Source: Leclercia adecarboxylata (GTDB lineage: Bacteria; Pseudomonadota; Gammaproteobacteria; Enterobacterales; Enterobacteriaceae). Taken from it: a stretch of 64,000 nt of DNA. Positions 33,144 through 42,393 of this stretch are shown here, one piece after another. The notes beneath the pieces were generated by a model. The model was not told the DNA's origin. It did not search any database and saw only the letters and a list, made by a program, of their open reading frames with translations. The position numbers and the translations under genes were made by a program. The DNA lies in NCBI RefSeq assembly GCF_023639785.1, contig NZ_CP098325.1:248001-312000 (forward strand), read 5' to 3'. The number at the start of each line of letters is the position of its first letter. The first letter of the stretch is position 1.

Positions 33144-33688
33144 AAAACGATCCTCAAAGATAACCGCCGCCGGGTATAGCGCGACGTTGCCCGGAGATGG
33201 CAAACTGGCTATCGGCAAGCTCAGACTCACAAAATGAAACGATGTTTTGCGTTACATCAGATGTGTGAACTATATCACACTTGTTCTTTTATTCGCCAGT
33301 GGGCAAACGCACGAAAACGGCGTTTTTTAACCACTCAATAATTGTGGATATATCGTCAGAAAATATATCTTTATTCTGCTAAGTGCCGCCGTCGCGACAA
33401 CTTTATTGATAATTCATTGAGATAAGAAAACATGTACAGGTAAGGTGGCGATGTACAATATTTACAGCCTCAGGGCTATGGATTATGCTTCATCCGGTTA
33501 CTTAATATGCCCGTAATAAATAAATCAGGTTTTAACTGGTTATTATTTTTCTGTACTTTTAATTTTACACACGCGCCCTTATTCGACAGGCTGACAGCCG
33601 CATTAATTGATGCCGACTGAATTACTCTGCACCCCTGATTTATTCGTTGCGACATTTTTTATCTCGTTAACGAGCTACGAATAAAACG
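33144..33688. other. AT-rich intergenic region between yjcB and the cyclase gene
   Basis: 545 bases with a lower GC content than the neighbours and no convincing gene. It contains the CRP site at 33264-33279 and presumably the promoters of both divergent genes. A 22-codon frame at 33451-33519 has a possible AGGTGG before it but no recognisable product. Confidence 0.6.
33264..33279. promoter_or_regulatory. Perfect CRP site upstream of yjcB
   Basis: TGTGA-6-TCACA with the exact consensus halves (centre ACTATA), flanked by GATG and CTTG. Position fits cAMP-CRP control of yjcB and possibly of the cyclase gene 410 bases away on the other side. Confidence 0.78.
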
Positions 33689-35092
33689 ATGAAGCCAGCA
33701 AATCGCGAGAATATAAATGACAGTGCACGGGCCCTGCACGCATTAGCTAAATTAATGCCAAAACTATCGTCGCAGCGTACCTTAACGGAACTTCTGCAGA
33801 CGATTAATCATACCTTTGGTGCCCAGCTTAGTTGGGTGATGATGGAGGATGATTCCGGCCAGCAGCAGTTTGTCAGTGTCGGTGAATTAACGTGTTATCC
33901 GTCGGAAATTAAAGCCTTTCTCACCAGCACGTTATTGCAGCGTTACCATCGGGCATGGCGGGTAATCTGCTGGAAAGAAAATACGGGCACGCTTATATTT
34001 CCCTCTTCGCAATCGGGATATTCACAATTACAGTGCGGCGTGCTGTATAAATTATCCCCGCAACACGACCCCTGCAACGGCTACTTTTTCCTCGGTTTTA
34101 CGCAACCGCAAGACAGCATCACCGTGCTGAAAGAGGTGGTGGTGATTCTGGTCGAAAAACTGAAGGACTATTTGACCGGGCTTGTTGCCCGCGAACGCAC
34201 GGCAAAAGAGATGCAGCGGGTGATCACCCAGTATAAAACGCTGTTTGAGCGGGCACCGGTACTGATGAACTCGTTCGATAAGCACAGCCGCTGCGTATTA
34301 TGGAATGCCGAGTGTGAAAAGGTATTCGGCTGGACGATGGCGGAGATCAATGCCCATACCGATCCGCTGGCGCTCTTTTATCCTGACCCGGAGGTGCGCC
34401 GACGGGTGCGCGAGTCGGTCAATACCACTCCCCTGAACGACATGTACGAATGGCACCCGGTGCGGCGGGACGGCGCGCAGCTGACGATCCTGTGGTCAAA
34501 TATCTCTCTGCCGGACGGCTCTATCCTTAATATCGGGCTCGATATCACCGCGCGTAAAAAAGCGGAGCAGCAGTTAGAAATGAAAGCCACCACCGACGAT
34601 CTGACGCGCTGCCTGAACCGATTTGCCATTCTGCAGCAGATTGGCGCGGCACTGGAGGCCAGCCGTGGCGATGAAACAGAAAGCCACTTCTCCGTCATGA
34701 TGCTCGACCTGGATTTCTTTAAGCAGATAAACGATAAGTGGGGCCATCTGGTGGGCGATGCCGCGCTGGTCCATTTTTGCGACTGCCTGCGAGCGCTGCT
34801 TCCTGCGGGCGCGGCGCTGGGGCGGGTCGGCGGCGAGGAGTTTTTACTCCTGCTGCCCAACACCCGAAGCGATGCGGCGGTGCAGATCTCAATGGCGCTC
34901 CGCCAGTCGCTCTCGCTCACGCCGCTTAAGGTCGGTAGCCGCTCACTAACCCTCTCCTTCAGCGCCGGCGTGGTGGAGGTGAGTGGAAAACCGCGCGATA
35001 CTTCATCGCTACTCATTAGCGCAGATAGGGCACTCTACGATGCCAAGCGCGGCGGAAGAGGAAAGACAATCGTTGCGGTTGATTATTTATAA
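33689..35092 (+). CDS. PAS-GGDEF diguanylate cyclase
   Basis: 467 residues, predicted to make cyclic di-GMP. The N-terminal 1-165 resembles a degenerate GAF-like sensor, a PAS domain spans about 185-300 (LWNAECEKVFGWTMAEINAHTDP), and a GGDEF domain about 305-467 with the active motif GGEEF at 381-385 and DLDFFKQINDKWGHLVGDAAL. The autoinhibitory RxxD I-site is absent five residues before the motif (PAGA is found there). No membrane segment is seen, so it is probably cytosolic. K-12 has no such gene here. It lies upstream of the phosphodiesterase pdeC, forming a synthesis/hydrolysis pair. The ribosome site is weak. Confidence 0.88.
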   Translation: MKPANRENINDSARALHALAKLMPKLSSQRTLTELLQTINHTFGAQLSWVMMEDDSGQQQFVSVGELTCYPSEIKAFLTSTLLQRYHRAWRVICWKENTGTLIFPSSQSGYSQLQCGVLYKLSPQHDPCNGYFFLGFTQPQDSITVLKEVVVILVEKLKDYLTGLVARERTAKEMQRVITQYKTLFERAPVLMNSFDKHSRCVLWNAECEKVFGWTMAEINAHTDPLALFYPDPEVRRRVRESVNTTPLNDMYEWHPVRRDGAQLTILWSNISLPDGSILNIGLDITARKKAEQQLEMKATTDDLTRCLNRFAILQQIGAALEASRGDETESHFSVMMLDLDFFKQINDKWGHLVGDAALVHFCDCLRALLPAGAALGRVGGEEFLLLLPNTRSDAAVQISMALRQSLSLTPLKVGSRSLTLSFSAGVVEVSGKPRDTSSLLISADRALYDAKRGGRGKTIVAVDYL

Positions 35093-35106
35093 ATCACTTT
35101 AATGAT

Positions 35107-35221
35107 GCTCCCGGGATAAATAGCACAAAATTTCATGATGAAGTTGCGCTTCTTTCACTCTCCCGGTAGTTTGCCTTAATCAACAATGTTCTGTTGAGTT
35201 ATCCGGGAGCCTGGCTTCATC
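35107..35221 (+). other. Crossed inverted repeats between the cyclase and pdeC
   Basis: GCTCCCGGGAT (35107-35117) pairs with ATCCGGGAGC (35201-35210), and GATGAAG (35137-35143) with CTTCATC (35215-35221), so the two stems cross as in a pseudoknot. A small CAACA/TGTTG hairpin lies at 35181-35196. It could be a terminator or a folded leader. The rest of the 339-base gap shows nothing else. Confidence 0.4.
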
Positions 35222-35431
35222 GTCCGCTAATTATTTTCCTGAATAAACACGAAACGAATACTTTCAGTTTGGCTTACGGACAAATATTATCGGCATAACT
35301 AAATATTAGGTTATTGGCGTTAAAAGTCAGTTGCTAACTTCGCATGATTCATGCAACGTAATCACCTGTTTAGCAAAGCATCCGGCCTTCATGACTACAG
35401 GCACATAAAAAGCAGGGATAATAGGGCGGAA

Positions 35432-37018
35432 ATGAATCGTAACGCACGGGACAAGGTGCTGAGGATAGTCGGGGTTATCATGGTAGTTTTGCTGCCTGTG
35501 ATGCTTGCGCTATGGTTTGCTCAGCAACGCGCGGTCAACGAAACAAGCAGTCAACTTCGCTCATTTGCTGAACTCGCGTTAGACAAAACTGAACTGGTTA
35601 TTCAGCAGGTTGAGCTGGCACGTCATGCGGCGGAAAATTATTCGGGCGATATTTGCACACCGGAACACCGGCAATATATGTTAAATATTGTTCGTGGCCG
35701 ACTCTACATTGCCGACCTCCTGTACGCCGAAGGTAAAGCCTTTCTCTGTTCAACGACCAGCACCCCTGAAAACCCCTATATAATTTCTGCTGCCAATTAC
35801 CAACGCGCACCTGACGTCTCTATCTATTATTACCGGGACACGCCGTTTTACGCCGGATATAAAATGACCTATATGCAGGTCGGTAATTATGTGGTGGTGG
35901 TGAATCCCCTGACCTATAGCGAAGTCATGTCATCCGACCGCTCCCTCGCATGGGGCGTATTTGACACGGTAAATAACGACTTCTTCTCTATCAGCGAACA
36001 GGCAAATGAAAATGAATTAAAAAAGCTGACGGGTGATAATGAAGCTATTTTCCAGAATGAAGGCCGCTTTTACACCGTCGTTCGCTCGGATAAACGCCCG
36101 ATTGCCGCTATTGTTTCCACCACGAATCAACGTTTTTATGAAGTACTTTATCATCAGGCAACGTTAACCCTGCCGCTGGGGATGATCAGCAGCATTATTA
36201 TTCTACTGATGTGGTCGCGAACGCAGCGCGAATTTAATTCGCCGGGGCGCTTATTGCACCGGGCATTAAATAAGAGACAACTTTGTCTGCATTACCAGCC
36301 GATTATCGACATCAAAACGAATGAGTGTGTAGGAGCAGAAGCGCTGCTGCGCTGGCCGGGCTTTAATGGCCCGGTCATGAGTCCGGTTGAGTTTATTCCG
36401 CTGGCAGAAAAAGAGGGGATGAGCGAACGCATCACTGACTACGTCGTCGAAGAGGTCTTCAGCGATCTGGGCCATTTCCTGGCCTGTAACCCGCATCTTT
36501 ATATCTCCATTAACCTGTCGGCCACGGATTTCCACTCTTCACGCCTGATTGCGATGATCACCGATAAAGCCCGGCACTACAACGTGCGGGCGCAGCAGAT
36601 AAAGATTGAAGTCACGGAGCGCGGCTTCATCGACGTACCCAAAACCACGCCGGTGATTCAGGCCTTCCGCCAGGCGGGATATGAAGTGGCAATTGACGAT
36701 TTTGGTACCGGCTATTCTAACCTGCACAACCTCTACTCCCTGAACGTGGACATCCTGAAGATCGATAAAACCTTTATCGATACGCTGACCACCAACAGCA
36801 CCAGCCATCTCATCGTCGAGCACATTATCGAAATGGCCCAGAGCCTGCGCCTGAAAACCATCGCCGAAGGGGTCGAAACCGTTGAGCAGGTGATGTGGTT
36901 GAACAAGCGCGGCGTGCAGTATTGTCAGGGCTGGCACTTTGCCAGGGCGATGTCACCGCAGGATTTCATGACCTGGCAACATCAGCCCGTCGCGGCAGCC
37001 CTTGCGCATAGCCACTAA
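35432..37018 (+). CDS. pdeC: CSS-domain cyclic di-GMP phosphodiesterase PdeC
   Basis: Membrane-bound c-di-GMP phosphodiesterase (formerly yjcC). The start at 35432 gives 528 residues, the E. coli length; an upstream ATG at 35351 lacks a ribosome site. TM1 spans about 7-28, a periplasmic CSS domain about 29-250 and TM2 about 252-270, then an EAL domain from about 280. Catalytic motifs are intact: EALLRW (303-308), NLSATDFH, DDFGTGYSNL, KIDKTFI and EGVET. The name-giving CSS motif reads CST here; both redox cysteines are kept. It ends inside the convergent soxS gene (4-base overlap). Confidence 0.94.
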   Translation: MNRNARDKVLRIVGVIMVVLLPVMLALWFAQQRAVNETSSQLRSFAELALDKTELVIQQVELARHAAENYSGDICTPEHRQYMLNIVRGRLYIADLLYAEGKAFLCSTTSTPENPYIISAANYQRAPDVSIYYYRDTPFYAGYKMTYMQVGNYVVVVNPLTYSEVMSSDRSLAWGVFDTVNNDFFSISEQANENELKKLTGDNEAIFQNEGRFYTVVRSDKRPIAAIVSTTNQRFYEVLYHQATLTLPLGMISSIIILLMWSRTQREFNSPGRLLHRALNKRQLCLHYQPIIDIKTNECVGAEALLRWPGFNGPVMSPVEFIPLAEKEGMSERITDYVVEEVFSDLGHFLACNPHLYISINLSATDFHSSRLIAMITDKARHYNVRAQQIKIEVTERGFIDVPKTTPVIQAFRQAGYEVAIDDFGTGYSNLHNLYSLNVDILKIDKTFIDTLTTNSTSHLIVEHIIEMAQSLRLKTIAEGVETVEQVMWLNKRGVQYCQGWHFARAMSPQDFMTWQHQPVAAALAHSH

Positions 37019-37341
37019 TTGAGCTGATGGCGATAGTCGCTGGGAGTGCGATCAAACTCGCGGCGGAATACGCGGGAAAACGTCTGCTGGGAGACATACC
37101 CCAGATCCATCGCAATATCAAAAATGGGCCGCTGGGTGGTGCGTAGCGCCTGGGCAGCCAGCAGTAATCTGCGTTGACGAATGTACTCGCCCAGGGTCTG
37201 GTGCGTGACGGCGCGGAACATTCTCTGTAAATACCACTTCGAGTAACCCGACTTTTTAGCCACCACATCGATACTCAAAGGTTGATCGATATGGTCATCC
37301 ATCCATTCAATAAGTGTCTGAATAATTTGTTGATGCGACAT
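37015..37341 (-). CDS. soxS: Superoxide response activator SoxS
   Basis: AraC-family monomeric activator of the superoxide and redox-drug regulon. The start at 37341 (MSHQQIIQTLIEW) matches E. coli; the open frame upstream adds eight residues not in the family. It has 108 residues with two helix-turn-helix motifs (IDVVAKKSGYSKWYLQRMF and IFDIAMDLGYVSQQTFSRVFRR). Divergent from soxR, with the SoxR operator between. The 3' end overlaps pdeC by four bases. Confidence 0.97.
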   Translation of the reverse strand: MSHQQIIQTLIEWMDDHIDQPLSIDVVAKKSGYSKWYLQRMFRAVTHQTLGEYIRQRRLLLAAQALRTTQRPIFDIAMDLGYVSQQTFSRVFRREFDRTPSDYRHQLN

Positions 37342-37409
37342 AGAGTAGCCTCTCTCTGGATACACCTGTATCGGTTGATTCGTCGTTTTGTCTGCGGGCG
37401 AGTATAATT

Positions 37410-37427
37410 CCTCAAGTTAACTTGAGG
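37410..37427. promoter_or_regulatory. SoxR operator in the soxS promoter
   Basis: Perfect 18-bp palindrome CCTCAAGTTAACTTGAGG, the classic SoxR site. It lies in the 98-base soxR/soxS gap, so oxidised SoxR can activate soxS. Confidence 0.95.
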
Positions 37428-37439
37428 TAAAGAGGTTTT

Positions 37440-37898
37440 ATGGAAAAGAAATTACCGCGAATTAAACCGCTGCTCTCCCCGGGCGAGGTGGCCAGGCGTA
37501 GCGGCGTGGCGGTCTCCGCACTGCATTTCTATGAAAGCAAAGGGTTAATCAAGAGCATCCGCAATACCGGAAACCAGCGCCGCTATACCCGTGACGTGCT
37601 GCGCTACGTGGCGATCATTAAGATTGCCCAGCGTATTGGTATTCCGCTGGCGACCATTGGCGAGGCGTTCGGCATTTTGCCGGAAGGGCATACCCTGAGC
37701 GCGAAAGAGTGGAAAGCCTTGTCCTCCCAGTGGCGCGATGAGCTGGATCGGCGCATTCATACCCTGGTGGCGCTGCGGGATGAACTTGACGGCTGCATTG
37801 GCTGCGGATGCCTGTCGCGCAGCGACTGCCCGCTGCGAAACCCGGGGGATAAGCTGGGCGAACAGGGAACCGGCGCACGACTGCTGGAAGAGGATTAG
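37440..37898 (+). CDS. soxR: Redox-sensing activator SoxR
   Basis: MerR-family dimer with a [2Fe-2S] cluster that activates soxS when oxidised by redox-cycling compounds. It has 152 residues (E. coli 154). HTH residues 13-35 read [21 protein letters not shown], the dimer helix follows, and the cluster cysteines are Cys119, Cys122, Cys124 and Cys130 ([12 protein letters not shown]). The C-terminus is two residues shorter, without effect on the cluster. Confidence 0.97.
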   Translation: MEKKLPRIKPLLSPGEVARRSGVAVSALHFYESKGLIKSIRNTGNQRRYTRDVLRYVAIIKIAQRIGIPLATIGEAFGILPEGHTLSAKEWKALSSQWRDELDRRIHTLVALRDELDGCIGCGCLSRSDCPLRNPGDKLGEQGTGARLLEED

Positions 37899-37914
37899 CC
37901 CGACGCATAAAAAA

Positions 37915-37944
37915 CTAAAGCGCCACAACAGGGCGCTTTAGTTT
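37915..37944 (+). terminator. Terminator after soxR
   Basis: CTAAAGCGCC/GGCGCTTTAG stem preceded by A run and followed by TTT. Confidence 0.8.
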
Positions 37945-38173
37945 ATTCCCGGTCTTTGTCTTTCTCTCTATCCCGCTGGTTCACAGGAGGGTTTCCCCCG
38001 ACATCAACACCCCTCAGTCGAGCATCTGGTGGAGGTTCCGGTTTGTGCTGACAATTTAAGTCTAGGCCGCCGCCTCAGGTTTGCCAGCCTCAGCGCGCAA
38101 AAACTCGGCAAAATTTTTTCGCCAGGTTGTGCAATTTTCTATAGTTAGAGGGTTCGTTTAACTGGAGATGTCC

Positions 38174-38839
38174 ATGATTACGGTCCACCACCTCAATCAG
38201 TCCCGATCGCAACGCGTGCTCTGGGCGCTGGAAGAGCTCTCTCTGCCTTACCAGATTGTCCGTTATCAACGGGATAAGAGCATGATGGCCCCCGCCACGC
38301 TGCGCAAAGTCCATCCGCTGGGGAAATCTCCGGTGCTGGAAGACAACGGCCTGATCCTGGCGGAATCGGGCGCTATCCTCGAGTATTTGCAGGAGACTTA
38401 CGATCACGGCGCGCAGTTCAAGCCTCAGGATCGCGAGCTGAAGCTGCACTATCGTTTCTGGCTCCACTACGCGGAAGGCTCGTTGATGCCGCTGCTGCTG
38501 ATGAAGCTGGTCTTTTCCAGTCTCGGAAAACCGCCCGTCCCGTTTGGCCTGCGAACGGTTGGCAAGGCGCTGGGGCAGGGGGTGCAGAAGGCGTATCTCA
38601 ACCGCCAGCTGGAAACCCATGCCCGTTTTCTGGAGTCATGGCTTAAGGATCATCGCTGGTTTGCCGGGGATCATCTCAGCATGGCGGACATGCAGATGAG
38701 CTTTCCGGTTTTCGCCCTGCTGGAGCGCGGCGGTATAGACGATCTTCCTCATCTGCAAAACTGGAAGAAAAACGTCGAAATGCGTCCTGCCTGGCAGCGG
38801 GCAATCCAGCAGGGAGGTCCGTTCGAGATCCCGGGTTAG
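38174..38839 (+). CDS. Glutathione S-transferase family protein
   Basis: 221 residues of the GST fold. An N-terminal thioredoxin-like domain (1-80) carries the substrate/GSH signature LGKSPVLEDNGLILAESGAILEYL; the helical C-terminal domain follows (about 88-215, including LSMADMQMSFPVFALL). The start at 38174 (MITVHHLNQSRSQR) is chosen over 38168 because GGAG lies six bases before it. The N-terminal Ser/Arg region NQSRSQR is where the catalytic residue normally sits. It is next to soxRS, and a redox-defence role is plausible but unproven. K-12 lacks it at this place. Confidence 0.87.
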   Translation: MITVHHLNQSRSQRVLWALEELSLPYQIVRYQRDKSMMAPATLRKVHPLGKSPVLEDNGLILAESGAILEYLQETYDHGAQFKPQDRELKLHYRFWLHYAEGSLMPLLLMKLVFSSLGKPPVPFGLRTVGKALGQGVQKAYLNRQLETHARFLESWLKDHRWFAGDHLSMADMQMSFPVFALLERGGIDDLPHLQNWKKNVEMRPAWQRAIQQGGPFEIPG

Positions 38840-38868
38840 CGCTGAAAATGTTATCAAATTGCGCATTC

Positions 38869-38884
38869 ACGATAACGTTTGCGC
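38869..38884. promoter_or_regulatory. PurR-like operator upstream of ghxP
   Basis: ACGATAACGTTTGCGC against the PurR consensus ACGCAAACGTTTGCGT, 13 of 16 matches with an intact centre. It lies 260 bases before the purine permease gene. Confidence 0.55.
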
Positions 38885-39012
38885 ATACTCTGTTTACTTC
38901 TTCACCGCCTCGCACTAAATTTGGCGAAAAACCGCAAAGTTAAGTTGAAAAGGCCCGCGTTTAGGCTGGATAATCGTTTGCCTTCATTTCGACACCCGTT
39001 TTGTCAGCGCAA

Positions 39013-39028
39013 AGCTAAACGTTTGCTT
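39013..39028. promoter_or_regulatory. Second PurR-like operator upstream of ghxP
   Basis: AGCTAAACGTTTGCTT, 12 of 16 matches to the PurR consensus with the core AAACGTTTGC, 116 bases before ghxP. Confidence 0.5.
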
Positions 39029-39143
39029 TTTTTATGACGCCCCTATTTGTCATAAACGCAGCACATGGATATGACGTTTTGCTGGTCGTGGAGTGTCCGT
39101 CACGCTGACAGACGACAATTATAATTTTCAGGGGATGTTTTCT

Positions 39144-40493
39144 ATGTCTACGCCATCTGCGCGTACCGGCGGTTCACTCGACGCCTTCTTTAAAATTTCT
39201 GCCCGCGGCAGCACCCCGCGTCAGGAAATCGTTGCCGGTCTGACGACCTTCCTGGCCATGGTCTACTCGGTGATCGTCGTACCGGGCATGCTGGGCAAAG
39301 CCGGTTTCCCACCGGCGGCAGTCTTTGTCGCTACCTGTCTCGTTGCCGGCGTCGGCTCCATCGTGATGGGTCTGTGGGCTAACCTGCCGCTGGCGATCGG
39401 TTGCGCCATCTCGCTCACCGCCTTTACCGCCTTCAGCCTGGTGCTGGGCCAGCAGATCAGCGTTCCGGTTGCACTGGGCGCCGTGTTCCTGATGGGTGTG
39501 CTGTTTACCATCATCTCTGCCACAGGTATCCGCAGCTGGATCCTGCGCAATCTGCCGCAGGGCATTGCGCACGGGACGGGGATCGGTATCGGCCTGTTCC
39601 TGCTGCTGATTGCCGCCAACGGCGTGGGCCTGGTGATCAAGAACCCGCTGGACGGTCTGCCGGTTGCGCTGGGTCATTTCGCCAGCTTCCCGGTGATCAT
39701 GTCGCTGATTGGCCTTGCGGTCATCATCGGTCTGGAAAAACTGAAAGTGCCGGGCGGCATCCTGCTGACCATCATCGGCATCTCTGTTGTCGGCCTGATT
39801 TTCGATCCTGCCGTGCACTTCTCCGGCGTGTTCGCGATGCCTTCCCTGAGTGACGAAAACGGCAAATCGCTGATCGGCAGCCTGGACATCATGGGCGCGC
39901 TCAACCCGGTCGTGCTGCCAAGCGTGCTGGCGCTGGTGATGACGGCGGTCTTCGATGCCACCGGCACCATCCGTGCGGTTGCCGGTCAGGCTAACCTGCT
40001 GGATAAAGACGGCCAGATTATCGATGGCGGCAAAGCGCTGACCACCGACTCCCTGAGCAGCGTCTTCTCGGGTCTGGTGGGTGCAGCGCCGGCCGCCGTA
40101 TATATCGAATCGGCGGCGGGTACTGCGGCAGGCGGTAAAACCGGTTTGACCGCGATCACCATTGGCGTGCTGTTCCTGCTGATCCTGTTCCTTGCCCCAC
40201 TGTCGTATCTGGTTCCGGCCTACGCCACCGCCCCTGCGCTGATGTACGTTGGCCTGCTGATGCTGAGCAACGTGGCGAAGATTGATTTTGCCGATTTCGT
40301 TGATGCGATGTCTGGCCTGATCACGGCGGTATTTATCGTGCTGACCTGTAACATCGTTACCGGCATCATGATCGGCTTCGCCTCTCTGGTGATTGGTCGT
40401 CTCGTCTCCGGTGAATGGCGCAAGCTGAACATCGGTACGGTGGTGATTGCCGTCGCACTGGTCGCGTTCTACGCGGGCGGCTGGGCGATCTAA
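39144..40493 (+). CDS. ghxP: Guanine/hypoxanthine permease GhxP
   Basis: Proton-coupled purine transporter of the NCS2/AzgA branch (formerly yjcD) in the inner membrane. The start at 39144 ([10 protein letters not shown]) has AGGGGA upstream and gives 449 residues as in E. coli; the open frame from 39093 is not part of the protein. About 14 hydrophobic helices are visible, with the AzgA-type motifs [13 protein letters not shown] and [26 protein letters not shown]. Two PurR-like boxes upstream suggest purine repression. A terminator follows. Confidence 0.96.
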   Translation: MSTPSARTGGSLDAFFKISARGSTPRQEIVAGLTTFLAMVYSVIVVPGMLGKAGFPPAAVFVATCLVAGVGSIVMGLWANLPLAIGCAISLTAFTAFSLVLGQQISVPVALGAVFLMGVLFTIISATGIRSWILRNLPQGIAHGTGIGIGLFLLLIAANGVGLVIKNPLDGLPVALGHFASFPVIMSLIGLAVIIGLEKLKVPGGILLTIIGISVVGLIFDPAVHFSGVFAMPSLSDENGKSLIGSLDIMGALNPVVLPSVLALVMTAVFDATGTIRAVAGQANLLDKDGQIIDGGKALTTDSLSSVFSGLVGAAPAAVYIESAAGTAAGGKTGLTAITIGVLFLLILFLAPLSYLVPAYATAPALMYVGLLMLSNVAKIDFADFVDAMSGLITAVFIVLTCNIVTGIMIGFASLVIGRLVSGEWRKLNIGTVVIAVALVAFYAGGWAI

Positions 40494-40513
40494 GCGGTCA
40501 ACGGCGTGAAAAG

Positions 40514-40539
40514 ACGGGTGGCTCAGGCCGCCCGTTTTT
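40514..40539 (+). terminator. Terminator after ghxP
   Basis: ACGGGTGGC/GCCGCCCGT stem (one G-T pair), loop TCAG, then TTTTT. Confidence 0.9.
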
Positions 40540-40644
40540 ATTTTCAGAACACATCTCGTTGTCTTATGCGTTACTCTGGGAAAGGTACATTAAGGCACGA
40601 TGCCAATGGCCCAAACGAACTAAATCATCGCAAACAGGGATCGC

Positions 40645-42291
40645 ATGGAAATTTTCTTCACAATACTCATCATGACCCTTGTGGTCTCACTTTCCGGGGT
40701 AGTTACCCGCGTACTGCCCTTTCAGCTACCGCTGCCGCTTATGCAGATTGCCATCGGTGCTCTGCTGGCATGGCCGACGTTCGGATTGCATGTCGAGTTT
40801 GATCCTGAACTGTTTCTGGTGCTGTTTATTCCTCCTTTGCTGTTTGCCGACGGCTGGAAAACGCCCACGCGCGAGTTTCTTGAGCACGGGCGCGAGATCT
40901 TAGGCCTGGCGCTGGCGCTGGTGGTTGTCACCGTGGTGGGGATCGGTTTTCTCATCTACTGGGTGGTGCCGGGCATCCCGCTGATACCGGCCTTCGCGCT
41001 GGCGGCGGTACTGTCGCCAACGGATGCCGTGGCGCTGTCCGGCATCGTCGGTGAAGGGCGCATGCCGAAAAAAATCATGGGGATTTTGCAGGGCGAGGCG
41101 CTGATGAACGACGCCTCCGGTCTGGTGGCCCTGAAGTTTGCCGTCGCCGTGGCGATGGGCACGATGATCTTCACCGTCGGCGGCGCTACCGTAGAGTTCT
41201 TCAAAGTCGCCATCGGCGGCATTCTCGCCGGTTTTGTGGTCAGCTGGCTGTATGGCCGCTCGCTGCGCTTCCTCAGCCGCTGGGGCGGCGATGAACCCGC
41301 CACGCAGATCGTGCTGCTGTTCCTGCTGCCGTTCGCCTCTTATCTGATTGCGGAACATATTGGCGTATCGGGCATTCTGGCCGCGGTGGCGGCGGGGATG
41401 ACCATCACCCGTTCCGGCGTGATGCGTACCGCGCCGCTGGCGATGCGCCTGCGCGCCAACAGCACCTGGGCGATGCTGGAGTTTGTCTTCAACGGCATGG
41501 TCTTCCTGCTGTTGGGCCTGCAATTACCGGGCATCCTCGAATCCTCGCTGGTGGCGGCAGAGGCCGATCCCAACGTCGAAACCTGGATGCTGTTTACCGA
41601 CATCGTGCTGATTTACGCCGCGCTGATGCTGGTGCGCTTCGGCTGGCTGTGGACGATGAAAAAATTCAGCGTGCGTTTCCTGAAAAAGAAACCGATGGAG
41701 TTTGGCTCCTGGACCACGCGTGAGCTGCTGATTTCAACCTTTGCAGGTGTGCGCGGGGCGATCACCCTGGCCGGTGTGCTCTCCATTCCGTTGCTGCTGC
41801 CGACCGGCGACGTCTTCCCGGCGCGCTACGAGCTGGTGTTCCTGGCGGCGGGAGTGATCCTGTTTTCGCTGTTTGTCGGCGTCGTCATGCTGCCCATTCT
41901 GCTCCAGCACATGGAGGTGGGCGATCACGTCCAGCAGCATAAAGAGGCGCGTATTGCCCGGGCGGCGACCGCCGAGGTGGCCATTGTCACCATTCAGAAG
42001 ATGGAGGAGCGTCTGGCGGCCGATACCGAAGAGAACATCGATACCCAGCTGCTGAAAGAGGTGAGTTCGCGGGTGATCGGTAACCTGCGTCGCCGTGCGG
42101 ATGGCCGCAATGACGTCGAGAGCACGTTGCAGGAAGAGAACCTCGAACGCCGCTTCCGCCTGGCCGCGCTGCGCTCGGAACGCGCGGAGCTGTACCACCT
42201 GCGCGCTACCCGGGAGATCAGCAACGAGACGCTGCAAAAACTGCTGCACGATCTCGATTTGATGGAAGCCTTATTGATAGAAAAGCAGTAG
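40645..42291 (+). CDS. yjcE: CPA1-family Na+/H+ antiporter YjcE
   Basis: Predicted monovalent cation/proton antiporter in the inner membrane. It has 548 residues (E. coli 549). About 12 helices are visible in residues 1-410, with the CPA1 motifs LSPTDAVALSGIV near 129-141 and LMNDASGLVALKFAVAV near 153-169 holding the ion-binding Asp residues. The C-terminal cytosolic region (about 425-548) is rich in charged helices (RRRADGRNDVESTLQEENLERR). K-12 has yjcF between it and actP; here the LysR-cid genes fill that place. Confidence 0.94.
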   Translation: MEIFFTILIMTLVVSLSGVVTRVLPFQLPLPLMQIAIGALLAWPTFGLHVEFDPELFLVLFIPPLLFADGWKTPTREFLEHGREILGLALALVVVTVVGIGFLIYWVVPGIPLIPAFALAAVLSPTDAVALSGIVGEGRMPKKIMGILQGEALMNDASGLVALKFAVAVAMGTMIFTVGGATVEFFKVAIGGILAGFVVSWLYGRSLRFLSRWGGDEPATQIVLLFLLPFASYLIAEHIGVSGILAAVAAGMTITRSGVMRTAPLAMRLRANSTWAMLEFVFNGMVFLLLGLQLPGILESSLVAAEADPNVETWMLFTDIVLIYAALMLVRFGWLWTMKKFSVRFLKKKPMEFGSWTTRELLISTFAGVRGAITLAGVLSIPLLLPTGDVFPARYELVFLAAGVILFSLFVGVVMLPILLQHMEVGDHVQQHKEARIARAATAEVAIVTIQKMEERLAADTEENIDTQLLKEVSSRVIGNLRRRADGRNDVESTLQEENLERRFRLAALRSERAELYHLRATREISNETLQKLLHDLDLMEALLIEKQ

Positions 42292-42300
42292 CTGCTGATT

Positions 42301-42328
42301 GCCCGGTGGCGCTGCGCTTACCGGGCCT
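42301..42328. repeat. REP unit after yjcE
   Basis: GCCCGGTGGCGCTGCGCTTACCGGGC-type unit with a GCCTG tail, directly 3' of yjcE. Confidence 0.75.
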
Positions 42329-42393
42329 GTGCATCACTCTCCCTCTCCCTTCGGGCTGAGGGATCCCTACAAAAAATAGTGGCACAGTCGGCT

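Noticed and set aside
33451..33519. 22-codon frame before the cyclase gene
   Set aside because: Too short, no recognisable peptide, and only a weak ribosome site.
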